From Streptomyces caeruleatus (GTDB lineage Bacteria; Actinomycetota; Actinomycetes; Streptomycetales; Streptomycetaceae), in NCBI RefSeq assembly GCF_001514235.1, contig NZ_KQ948930.1, positions 475,978-539,977 of the forward strand: a stretch of 64,000 nucleotides of DNA, given 5' to 3'. Position numbers and translations under genes: made by a program. Below, one piece after another: positions 16,144 to 25,000 of the stretch. The first letter of the stretch is position 1. Each line of letters starts with the position of its first letter. The notes beneath the pieces are model-generated. The model made no database searches, was not told the DNA's origin, and saw only the letters and a list, made by a program, of their open reading frames with translations.

Positions 16144-16785
16144 TCAGGCAGCCGCACCGCCACGGCCGCTCACGAGGCGCGGCAGGATACGGAAGCCGAT
16201 ACCGCCGGCGATCATCGTGGCAGCGCCGACCAGCAGGAACGTGGTCTGAGCGGCACCGGTCTCGGCGAGCTCGTCACCGCCGCCCTGGGCCGAGGTGCTG
16301 GCACCCGTGCCGGTACCGGTGGTCTCCGTGCCGGTGTCCGTCAGGGAAGAGGAGCCCTCCTCCTGCGGGGACGTGCCACCGTCGGGGTCGGTGTTGTCGT
16401 TACCGCCGCCGTTGTTGCCGTTGCCGTTGCCGTTCCCGTTGCCGTTCCCGTTCCCGTTCCCGTTGCCGTCGTCACCCGGGTCGGTCGGGTCGATGGTCGG
16501 GTCCTGGGTGGGCTCCTGCGGCTCCGTCGGGTCCACCGTCGGGTCCGTCGGGATGGTGGGCTCCTCGGTGGGGATGCCCGGGTCGGTCGGGAGGTCCGTC
16601 GGAACCGGCGGGTCGGTGGGAACCGGCGGGTCGGTCGGGTCGGTCGGGCCTCCGAGGCAGATGCCGAGCAGGCAGTCCTCCGACGGCGCGGCGGATGCGG
16701 CACCCGCAGCGGTGATCGAAGCACCAGCCGCGATCACGGCACCGGCCGCGAGGCGCGCGATACGGACCCGCGTCTTCTTCGTCAT
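16144..16785 (-). CDS. LAxTG sortase-anchored surface protein with Pro/Thr/Asp and Gly-Asn repeats
   Basis: A 213-aa secreted, wall-anchored protein. A signal peptide (about residues 1-33, ending GAASA) is followed by a short C-containing segment (EDCLLGICLGG). A repeat region of PTDPPVPTDPP type comes next, then eight GN units (near 16405-16465), then a Thr/Ser-rich stalk. The sorting signal LAETG, a hydrophobic segment and a basic tail (RLVSGRGG) complete it. LAxTG is the motif preferred by class E sortases of streptomycetes. The body has no folded domain and looks like a wall-spanning spacer. Its function is unknown. Confidence 0.85.
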   Translation of the reverse strand: MTKKTRVRIARLAAGAVIAAGASITAAGAASAAPSEDCLLGICLGGPTDPTDPPVPTDPPVPTDLPTDPGIPTEEPTIPTDPTVDPTEPQEPTQDPTIDPTDPGDDGNGNGNGNGNGNGNGNGNNGGGNDNTDPDGGTSPQEEGSSSLTDTGTETTGTGTGASTSAQGGGDELAETGAAQTTFLLVGAATMIAGGIGFRILPRLVSGRGGAAA

Positions 16786-17034
16786 GTGGTTGCTACCCCC
16801 AGTAGCTGAATCGTCAGTGAGGCGGCGCTCGGGGGCCGTGATCGACGGAGGTAGTACTGAAACTCAAGCCCCCCGGTTCACATGCGCCCCAGAGATACGC
16901 ATGCCACGCTTTACCCTTCCCATTTTTCAAAGACACGTCAAGGCCGTTTGCGGGCGCCATGTCCAAATACGGGAGCTATGACAGGGGTTGGAGCCTGTGA
17001 GTGTGATGTAAAACCCAGACATGCAGGCACAGAA

Positions 17035-17069
17035 AAGGCAACCGCCGCCGAGGTGGCGGCAGTTGCCTT
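17035..17069. terminator. prfB terminator
   Basis: AAGGCAACCGCCGCC and GGCGGCAGTTGCCTT form an imperfect stem (one mismatch) about 10 bases beyond the prfB stop on the minus strand. Apart from this, I see no feature in the 294 bp between prfB and the LAxTG protein gene. Confidence 0.8.
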
Positions 17070-17079
17070 GTCGACAAAG

Positions 17080-18186
17080 TTACTTCTCCTGCTGCTTGCG
17101 CCAGCGAATTCCGGCTTCGAGGAACCCGTCGATCTCACCGTTGAACACGGCCTCGGGGTTGCCGACCTCGAACTCGGTGCGCAGGTCCTTGACCATCTGG
17201 TAGGGGTGCACCACGTACGACCGCATCTGGTTGCCCCAGGAGTTGCCGCCGTCGCCCTTGAGGGCGTTCATCTTCTCCTGCTCCTCCTGGCGGCGCCGCT
17301 CGAGCAACTTGGCCTGGAGGACGTTCATCGCGGTCGCCTTGTTCTGGATCTGCGACCGCTCGTTCTGGCAGGAGACGACGATGCCGGTGGGGAGGTGGGT
17401 GAGTCGCACCGCGGAGTCGGTGGTGTTCACGCCCTGACCGCCGGGGCCGGACGACCGGTACACGTCCACGCGCAGCTCGGACTCGTCGATCTCGATGTGG
17501 TCGGTCTGCTCGACCACGGGGAGGATCTCGACGCCCGCGAAGGAGGTCTGCCGCCTGCCCTGGTTGTCGAAGGGCGAGATACGGACGAGCCGGTGGGTGC
17601 CCTGCTCGACGGAGAGGGTCCCGTAGGCGTACGGCGCCTGCACGGCGAAGGTGGTCGACTTGATGCCGGCCTCTTCGGCGTACGACGTCTCGTAGATCTC
17701 GGTCTTGTAGCCCTTCTGCTCCGCCCAGCGCAGGTACATCCGCTGCAGCTTCTCGGCGAAGTCGGCGGCGTCGACGCCGCCGGCCTCGGCGCGGATGTTG
17801 ACGAGCGCCTCACGGGCGTCGTACTCACCGCTGAGGAGCGTCCGCACCTCCATCTCGTCCAGCGCCTTGCGGACGGCGGCGAGCTCGGACTCGGCCTCGG
17901 CACGGGTGTCCGGGTCGTCCTCCTCCTCGGCCATCTCGAAGAGAACGCCGAGGTCGTCGATACGACCGCGGAGGGCCTCGGCCTTCCGCACCTCCGCCTG
18001 GAGGTGGGACAGCTTGCTGGTGATCTTCTGCGCCTCGTCCGGGTTGTCCCACAGGGACGGCGCGGCCGCCTGCTCCTCGAGCACGGCGATGTCTGCCCTC
18101 AGCTTGTCGAGGTCCAGAACGGCCTCGATCGACTCCATGGTCGAGGAGAGGGACTTGAGCTCTTCGGATACATCGACGACTGCCAC
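17080..18186 (-). CDS. prfB: peptide chain release factor 2
   Basis: A 368-aa class I release factor reading UAA and UGA. The codon-recognition tripeptide SPF lies in VRISPFDNQGRRQTSF. The peptidyl-transferase motif GGQ is at residues 249-251 (SSGPGGQGVNTTDSAVR). The GTG start at 18186 has GGAGG just upstream. The frame is continuous from the start, so there is no programmed +1 frameshift with an internal UGA near codon 26, unlike Escherichia coli prfB. Confidence 0.95.
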   Translation of the reverse strand: MAVVDVSEELKSLSSTMESIEAVLDLDKLRADIAVLEEQAAAPSLWDNPDEAQKITSKLSHLQAEVRKAEALRGRIDDLGVLFEMAEEEDDPDTRAEAESELAAVRKALDEMEVRTLLSGEYDAREALVNIRAEAGGVDAADFAEKLQRMYLRWAEQKGYKTEIYETSYAEEAGIKSTTFAVQAPYAYGTLSVEQGTHRLVRISPFDNQGRRQTSFAGVEILPVVEQTDHIEIDESELRVDVYRSSGPGGQGVNTTDSAVRLTHLPTGIVVSCQNERSQIQNKATAMNVLQAKLLERRRQEEQEKMNALKGDGGNSWGNQMRSYVVHPYQMVKDLRTEFEVGNPEAVFNGEIDGFLEAGIRWRKQQEK

Positions 18187-18265
18187 GCCTCCAGCGTAAC
18201 GGCTCCGCCAAGCGCCGGACCCCGCCGCCCTTGGCCGAGCCGCACCCGGCATCACCGCTGGCGCA

Positions 18266-18286
18266 CCAGGGGGCTCCGCCCCCTGG
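18266..18286. repeat. hairpin repeat (family D)
   Basis: CCAGGGGGC and GCCCCCTGG flank a short TCC loop, giving a perfect stem. This hairpin recurs in streptomycete intergenic DNA. It begins a 451-bp gene-free stretch between prfB and pkaB that otherwise holds only repeats. Confidence 0.6.
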
Positions 18287-18369
18287 ACCCCCGGACCTTT
18301 GCCCACCCACCGCCCGACTCGGTCGGCCAAGAGGCCGGACTCGAAACCTCGGGACTCAACCGTCCCCCT

Positions 18370-18633
18370 CAGCCCGTCCCGCATTTGAGAACGAGGCCCT
18401 GCCCCGAGCCCTCACCCACCCGCGGGGGGCGCCGGGCCTGGATCTTTCAACCCGTCCGACGTTTTGAGGACAAGTCTCAGCCGCCCCCAGCCCCCACCCA
18501 CCCACAGGGGACTACACCGACCCAGGCATTTCCAGCCCGTCCGGCGTTTGAGGACGAGGCCCGGTGGGCCGACAGCGGGGGTCTGGGGGTGCAGCCCCCA
18601 GGGATGGGACGGGTAGGGGCGGCGGGGGCGAGG
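18370..18633. repeat. cluster of three family-A intergenic repeats
   Basis: Two degraded heads (CAGCCCGTCCCGCATTTGAG at 18370 and CAACCCGTCCGACGTTTTGA at 18448) precede a full copy from about 18530. The full copy reads CAGCCCGTCCGGCGTTTGAG, then GACGAGGCCC, then GACAGCGGGGGTCTGGGGG. It continues with a GCAGCCCCCA hairpin arm and a GATGGGACGGGTAGGGGCGG tail. It ends directly at the pkaB stop. Full or partial copies also occur at 25551, 49581 and 63941. Confidence 0.8.
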
Positions 18634-18637
18634 GAGG

Positions 18638-19882
18638 TCAGGGGCTTGCCGGGGCCGAGTTGTTCGTGTCCTGCGGGGTCGCGTCCGCGTCGTCCCCGGA
18701 GGTCGCCAGCCACGTGCCCACCCCCGCCGCCGCGACCAGCGCCACCGCGGCCGCCCCCAAGGCCACCCGCCGCCGCCGGGCCACCGCCCGATGCCGCGCC
18801 GACCCCGGCCGGGGCGCCCCGGCGGCCCGCGGCACCCGGGCCGTACCCCGCGCACCCCCGGCCAGCTCGTCGGGCCCCGGCACCCTCATCGACGTATGCG
18901 TGTCCCGGTTGGAGTCGGCCGGCTTCGCCCCCGGCACCAACGGCACCGCACCCCGCCGCCGCACCCGCTCCCCCGCCGGCGCCGCTTCCTCCGCCACCAC
19001 CGGAGCCTCGTCCTCCGCGGACTCCGCGTCCGGCTCGTCCACGTCCAGCGGCGGCATCCCGGCGACCAACGGCAGCAGCTCCCGCAGCCGCGCCCCGAGC
19101 TCCGACGCCCGCAGCCGCGAGGCCGGCGCCTTCGCGAGGCACTGGATGAGCAGCTGCCACAGCTCGTCGGGGATGCCGGGCAGCGGCGCCACCGTCTCCG
19201 TGACGTGGCGGCGCAGGACCGCTCCGGGGTGGCCGCCGCCGAACGGCGTGAAGCCGGCCAGCAGCTCGTACAGGACCGTGGCGAGGGCGTAGATGTCGAC
19301 CGCGGCCCGCGGCGGCAGGCCCTCCACGATCTCCGGCGCCAGGTAGTCCGGGGTCCCGATGATCTTCGTGGCGCGTGTACGACGCGGTGAGTCGATGAGC
19401 TTCGCCACGCCGAAGTCCGTCAGCAGGGCGGGGTGGGCGCCGCCCGGGCCCAGCGGGCCCTGCATGTCCAGGAGGACGTTCTCCGGCTTGACGTCCCGGT
19501 GCACCACCCCGGCCGCGTGCGCCGCCGCCAGGCCGTCGGCGATGTCCGCCACGATCGCCACCGCCGCCTCGGGCGAGAGCCGCCGGTCGCGGTCGAGCCG
19601 GGTGCGCAGGTCGGTGCCCCGGACCAGGTCCATGACGAGCGCGAGGTCGTTGCCGTCGACGACCAGGTCGCGCACGGAGACGACGTTCGGGTGCTCCAGA
19701 CCGAGCAGTGCCGTGCGCTCCTGCACGAAGCGTCCGACGAGCTCCTGGTCGGACGCGAGATCCTCGCGCAGCAGTTTGACGGCGACGGGCCCCTCGGGCC
19801 CCTCGCCCAGCCACACCGTGCCGGCGCTGCCCCGCCCCAGGATCTGGTTGGCGGTGTACCGGCTGCCGATCTTCCGTGCCAA
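18638..19882 (-). CDS. pkaB: serine/threonine protein kinase PkaB
   Basis: A 414-aa membrane-anchored Hanks-type kinase. The kinase domain has the glycine loop LGRGSAGTVW (residues 15-24), Lys36 in VAVK, the catalytic loop HRDVKPEN, DFG and APE. A juxtamembrane linker rich in Asp/Glu, Pro and Arg follows. One helix (VALGAAAVALVAAAGVGTWLA) leads to a short external tail. The TTG start at 19882 (LARKIGSRY) has GGAG at the correct spacing; the longer frame to 19984 lacks one. No PASTA domains are present. It pairs with the kinase gene upstream, matching pkaB-pkaA of Streptomyces coelicolor in order and size. The symbol is from memory of that pair. Confidence 0.88.
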   Translation of the reverse strand: MARKIGSRYTANQILGRGSAGTVWLGEGPEGPVAVKLLREDLASDQELVGRFVQERTALLGLEHPNVVSVRDLVVDGNDLALVMDLVRGTDLRTRLDRDRRLSPEAAVAIVADIADGLAAAHAAGVVHRDVKPENVLLDMQGPLGPGGAHPALLTDFGVAKLIDSPRRTRATKIIGTPDYLAPEIVEGLPPRAAVDIYALATVLYELLAGFTPFGGGHPGAVLRRHVTETVAPLPGIPDELWQLLIQCLAKAPASRLRASELGARLRELLPLVAGMPPLDVDEPDAESAEDEAPVVAEEAAPAGERVRRRGAVPLVPGAKPADSNRDTHTSMRVPGPDELAGGARGTARVPRAAGAPRPGSARHRAVARRRRVALGAAAVALVAAAGVGTWLATSGDDADATPQDTNNSAPASP

Positions 19883-20017
19883 GGCTGCTCCTACAGACGC
19901 GTGTGTCGCTAAAACTACGCGTCCGGAGAGCCAACCTTCACCGCCGAGGCGGAAATCACCCGCCAGATGTCGACAAATAACCAAACCAGCCGACGCGGGC
20001 CGGGTGGTGACCCAGGG

Positions 20018-21700
20018 TCAGTTGGTGCCCGAGCCTCCGCCCGAACCCCCGCCCAGGTCCCCGATCCACCCGGACACACTGCTGAACCAGTCGCTGAGCT
20101 GCTCCCAGTAGCCCTTGCCCGTGCCGATCCAGTCCTGCAACGGGCTCAGCTCCCAGATCAGCCAGCCCGCGACGAACAGGATGATGATCGTGAACAGGCA
20201 GCCCTTGAGGCAGCCGAGCCCGGGGATCCGCATCGGGTTGGCGCTGCGCTGCCGGGGCTGACGCGGCTCGCGCTGCGGCCGCTGCGGCTCCGGCGTGGGC
20301 CGCGGGGCGTATCGCTGGGGCTGTTGCTGAGGCTGCTGCTGCGGCTGGCGCGGTGGGGCGTACTGCTGCGGCTGCTGCTGCGGGTGGCCGTAGCCCTGCT
20401 GACCGCGGCCCTGCGGGGGTCGCTGCTGCTGGGGGTGCGGCGGCTGCTGGGGCTGCTGCGGGTGGGCGACCTGGCGCTGCGGGCGGCGGCGCAGCGGGTC
20501 CTGGTTGGGGTCGAGGTACTGGACCTGGGTCTGCTCGTTGCGGTCCCGGGCGGCCCGCAGCTGGTTCTGCCAGGGGTGCGGCTCCTCGGGGCCGGGTTGA
20601 CCTGGCTGCTGTCCGGGCGGGCCCGGCGGCATCGACGGCATGACGGCCGTAGGGTCGGCGGCGCCCGTCGGGCCGGGGGCACCGGTGTGCGGCAGGACGC
20701 TGGTCGCGCCGTTCGGGTCGTACGCTCCCGGCGCCGAGCCGTGCTGCATCACCTGGGTGGGGTCGGCCGAGCCCGGCACGGCGGCCGGCGCGGGGTCGGG
20801 CGCGAGCAGCGCGGCGACGCCCTCGGCGGCGGCGATCTGCGCGGAGTTCGCGTGCACGCCGATGCCCTCGGCGACGACGCGCAGGCCACGGGCGAGGTTC
20901 TCGGCGCTGGGCCGTTCCTCGGGGTTCTTGCGCAGGCAGCGTTCTATGACCGTCCAGAGCGGGTCGGGGACCGTGGACGGGCGGCGCGGCTCGGCGCTCA
21001 GGTGCTGGTGCAGGACCTCCAGGGCGGAACCGCCGCCGAACGGCGGACGGCCGGTGACCAGCTCGTAGAGGAGGATGCCGGCGCCGTAGATGTCGACCGC
21101 GGAGGTCTGCGGGCGGCCCTCGGCGGACTCGGGCGCGATGTACGCGGGCGTGCCGACGAACTCGTGGGTGCGGGTCAGGCCCGGGGAGTCGGCGAGGCGG
21201 GCGATGCCGAAGTCGGTCAGCATCGGGTGCATCTGGCCGCCGTTCTGCTCCAGCAGGACGTTGGCGGGCTTCAGGTCGCGGTGGACGACGCCGTCGGCGT
21301 GGCTGGCGGCGAGGGCGTCGGCGATCTGCGCGGTGAGCAGGGATGCGGCGACCGGGGTGAAGGGGCCGTTCTCGCGCAGGTAGCGGTGCAGGTCGGGGCC
21401 GTCGACGAGGTCCATGACCAGGGCCAGCAGCTCGCCCTCGACGACCAGGTCGCGGACCCGGACGATGTTCGGGTGGGTCAGCCGCAGCAGGACGGAGCGC
21501 TCCCGCAGGAACCGCATGACGATGTCGGCGTCGCTGGCGAGCTCCTCCTTGAGGACCTTGATCGCGACGGTCTCGCCGGGCTGGCCCTGCACGGCCGCCT
21601 CGGCGCCCGCGGTCTCCCGCTGGCGGGCTCGCCAGACGGTCCCCGTGGCGCCGCGACCGAGCGGCTCCTCGAGGAAGTACTTGCTGCCTACCGGCCGCAC
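20018..21700 (-). CDS. pkaA: serine/threonine protein kinase PkaA
   Basis: A 560-aa Hanks-type kinase. The domain starts at residue 8 with LGRGATGTVWRA, then a 20-residue insertion before VAIK (Lys48). HRDLKPAN, DFG and APE follow. After the kinase comes a 200-residue Pro/Gln-rich linker with many TQV/TSV-type threonines and runs such as PQQQPQQ. A helix (CLFTIIILFVAGWLIWEL) leads to a 50-residue external tail ending in GGGSGGGSGTN. The GTG start is at 21700. It is divergent from an FHA-domain gene and 135 bp upstream of pkaB. The threonine-rich linker is a likely autophosphorylation region that the FHA protein could read; that link is inference. Confidence 0.88.
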   Translation of the reverse strand: MRPVGSKYFLEEPLGRGATGTVWRARQRETAGAEAAVQGQPGETVAIKVLKEELASDADIVMRFLRERSVLLRLTHPNIVRVRDLVVEGELLALVMDLVDGPDLHRYLRENGPFTPVAASLLTAQIADALAASHADGVVHRDLKPANVLLEQNGGQMHPMLTDFGIARLADSPGLTRTHEFVGTPAYIAPESAEGRPQTSAVDIYGAGILLYELVTGRPPFGGGSALEVLHQHLSAEPRRPSTVPDPLWTVIERCLRKNPEERPSAENLARGLRVVAEGIGVHANSAQIAAAEGVAALLAPDPAPAAVPGSADPTQVMQHGSAPGAYDPNGATSVLPHTGAPGPTGAADPTAVMPSMPPGPPGQQPGQPGPEEPHPWQNQLRAARDRNEQTQVQYLDPNQDPLRRRPQRQVAHPQQPQQPPHPQQQRPPQGRGQQGYGHPQQQPQQYAPPRQPQQQPQQQPQRYAPRPTPEPQRPQREPRQPRQRSANPMRIPGLGCLKGCLFTIIILFVAGWLIWELSPLQDWIGTGKGYWEQLSDWFSSVSGWIGDLGGGSGGGSGTN

Positions 21701-22060
21701 GTCGCGCTCCCTGCTGCTTGCCTACGTTCCGAACCACTGTAGTGCCGTGCCCCCGGGCACCGGCTTGTCGTCATTCTGTGCGTCTTACGTATGGCTTCCC
21801 GCACATGTTCGAAGGAAAGACGCTCGGCTCTGTCTCGTGGTTGCCGCAAGCGGAAGTGAGCGATCTCAACTGATCGCCGGCGGTGCAGTTGTCAGGCACT
21901 TTTGCGGGCAGAGCCGACCAATCAAGATCACTTGCCTTCGGGCGGGGGGCGCGTTGTCAGTGGCAGGTGCGAGGATGCCTGCAGTGCGTGGAGTACTGGC
22001 CGATGTGCTCGTGTGGGGTGGGGGTGGTTGGCGCCCTCGCAGAAGGGACCGCTGACGCCG
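21701..22060. promoter_or_regulatory. divergent promoter region of pkaA and the FHA protein gene
   Basis: This is a 360-bp gene-free stretch between divergent starts. It is somewhat less G+C-rich than its surroundings and has TTGTCA at about 21889 and 21955, either of which could be a -35 element for the plus-strand gene. I could not find a convincing -10 match and see no palindromic operator. AAGGGA precedes the plus-strand start. Confidence 0.4.
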
Positions 22061-25000
22061 ATGCAGATCCGGCTGACCGTCGTAGACCCGCTGGCCCCGT
22101 CCACCCCGGCGCGAGGACGCGCCGCGAGCTGCGACGTGCTGGTCACGGCGCCCGCGGGTACGGCCCTGGCCGCGGTGGCGTCGGCGCTCGCCTCGGCGGT
22201 GTCCGCGGGCGACGGCCCGGTCGTGCTGTACGCGGGCGCGGAGCGGCTCGACGACCGGCGCAGCACTCTCGGCGAACCCCCTCTGACAGACGGCGCGATG
22301 CTGTCCCTGGGCGCCCCCGCTGCCCCCGAACCCCACCCCGAGCTGGACGACGCCCCGACCCAGCTCCAGGTCGTGGCGGGCCCGGACGCGGGCGGGGTCC
22401 ATCTGCTGCACGGCGGCGAGATCCGCATCGGCCGCTCCGCCGAGGCCGACGTACCGCTCGACGACCCGGACGTCTCCCGGCTGCACTGCGCGGTCACGGT
22501 CGCCTCCGACGGCCGCGTCTCGGTCGCCGACCTCGGCTCCACCAACGGCACGACGCTGGACGGCACCCGCGTGACCACCCGCCCGGTGCGGTTCGCGCCG
22601 GGCGCGCTGCTGCGGATCGGTGAGTCGGCGCTGCGGCTGGCTCCGACCGGGGGCCCGGGGGCGCGCGTGCGGACGGAGCCGGACGGCGAGGGGCACACCC
22701 GCGTCCCGGCCGCCGGCCAGGGCGTCGACGCGCCGGACGGCCCGCCCTCGGGAGCCGGGGCGCCGGTGCCTCACGCGCGTGTGGCGGACGGCGGCGACAC
22801 GACGGCTCGGGACCGCGGCCCGGTCGAGCCGTCCGGCGTGCCGGTGCAGGGCAGGGCGCCGCGGATCGAACGGGACGGCGGGTCCGGGAGGACGCTCCCG
22901 GCACCGCGCGCGGGCGACACCCACGGCGCCGGCTTCGGAGTGGGCGCGCTCGACGAGGGTGACGAGGACGAGGACGGCAGCCCCGAGGGCGGGGGCGCCG
23001 GCAGCCGCCGCAAGGGCACTCCGTTGCGGGGCACCGACGTGCCGCCCGGTGTGCGCAGGCGCGGCGGGCTCACGGCATGGGCGCGACGGCTGACGGGCGG
23101 ACGCGGCGAGCAGGGCGCGGCGACCGGGCACGAGACGTACGACGACGAGATGCCGCCAGCCGAGGCGCTCGGGCTCCCCACGGCGACGACCGGCTCCCGG
23201 CAGCCGGAGACCTGGCCGGACCCGGCGTCACTGCTGCTGACGGCCCTCGGCCCCGGACCCCGGCTGTGGGAGCGCGCACCGGGGCACCCGGAGGCGCTCA
23301 CGGTGCGGCTCGGCACCGCCGACCGCGCGGCGCCCGACGGCTCGGGGCTGCTGCCCGCCGTACCGGTGACCGCCGATCTGCGGGAGGTCGGGGCGCTGGG
23401 GTTGGCCGGCCCGCGCGAGCGGCTCGCCGGGCTGGCCCGCGCGGTGATCGCCCAGCTCGCCGCGCTGCACTCGCCGGACGTGCTGGAGACGGTCCTGATC
23501 AGCGCGGACCGCTCCCGGTCCGTGGAGGAGCGCACCGCGGAGTGGGCCTGGCTGGGCTGGCTCCCGCATGTCCGGCCCGGGCACGGCCAGGACTGCCGGC
23601 TGCTGCTGGCCTACGACCGCGAACAGGCGGCGGCCCGCACGGAGGAGCTGCTGCGGCGGCTGGAGGACCTGACGGCGGAGTCGGCGGACGGGGCCGCGGG
23701 CGCGAGTCCGGCCCGGACGACGGTCGCCGGCGCGGAAGGCCAGGTCCCGGACCGGCGTGCCGGTCGCCGGCCCTCCTGGGCGCGGGACGACGAGTCGGGC
23801 GACGGGACGGCGGACGGGTTCGCGGGGCCGTACACCGTGGTCGTCGTGGACGGCGACCCCGGGGGCACCGATCTGCGGGAGGCGGTGGCGCGGCTGGCGC
23901 TGGAGGGCCCGCGGGCCGGTATTCACGTGGTGTGCCTCGCCGAGACGGCCGCGGCCTCGCCCGCGTCACCGGTGACGGAGACCTATGAAGCGGCCTGCAC
24001 GGTGGCGCCGGCGTTCCGCGAGTGCGGGGCGGTCGGGCTGCTGAGCGGTGATGTGGCGACGGCGCTGCGGCTGGTGCGGGTGGCTCGGGGCGGGGCGGTC
24101 CCGACGGCCGGGCAGGCACCCGGTGACATGGCCGGCCACAGCTCGGGCAGCGCACACAACCCGCCCGGACACAGCTCCCCGGACCACGGCCCCGCCCCCG
24201 CCTCCGTTTTTGCCTCCCCTGCCCACGGTCCCGTCGGGCACGGCACCGTCGCCGCGGTGGACGCCGTCTCGCTCGCCTGGGCGGAGCGGTTCGCGCGGGC
24301 GTTGGCGCCGTTGCGTACGGAGGGGGCCGTCGGGGAGCGGCACGCGCGTGTGTCGGTGCCGTTGCCTCAGGCGGCACGGCTGCTGGACGAGCTGGGGCTG
24401 GCCCGGGCCACCCCGGCGTCGCTGATGGCGCGCTGGGCCGACGCGGCCGACGATCCGGAGGCCCTCGGCGGGCGCGCGTGTGCCGTGCTCGGGGCCGGAC
24501 CGCGCGGCCCGGTCGGCGTGGACCTCGGGGCCGACGGACCGCACCTGCTGGTCGAGGGGCCGCCCGGCAGCGGGCGTACGGAGCTGCTGCGGGCCGTCGT
24601 CGCCTCGCTGGCCGCGGCCGAGCGGCCGGACCGGCTGGGCGTCGTGCTGATAGACGGCCGGGACGGCGTCGGCGCGGGCGGCGCGCACGGCGACGGGCTG
24701 CGGGTCTGCACGGACGTGCCCCATGTCACCACCCACCTCACCGCCAACGACCCCGTCCGGATGCGGGAGTTCGCCCAGTCGCTGAGCGCGGAGCTGAAGC
24801 GGCGCGCCGAGCTCTTGGGGCGGTCCGACTTCGCCGAGTGGCACACGGGGCGTGCGCTGTCGGGCCGGGTGGTCGCACAGCGCGCGGCGGGCGGCGCCGG
24901 GGCCGGTGCAGGGGGCGGTGCAGGGGGCGGTGACTTCACCGGGGATCTGGACTCGCCGCCCAGTTCGACGATCCGGCTGCGGCCGGGGGCGGCCCGTCGG

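Noticed and set aside
16405..16470. Short-period array that might be a CRISPR
   Set aside because: The units are six-base coding repeats (Gly-Asn) without spacers, inside a surface-protein gene.
17080..18186. Possible programmed frameshift in prfB
   Set aside because: The reading frame is uninterrupted from the GTG start through the GGQ motif, so no +1 shift is needed.
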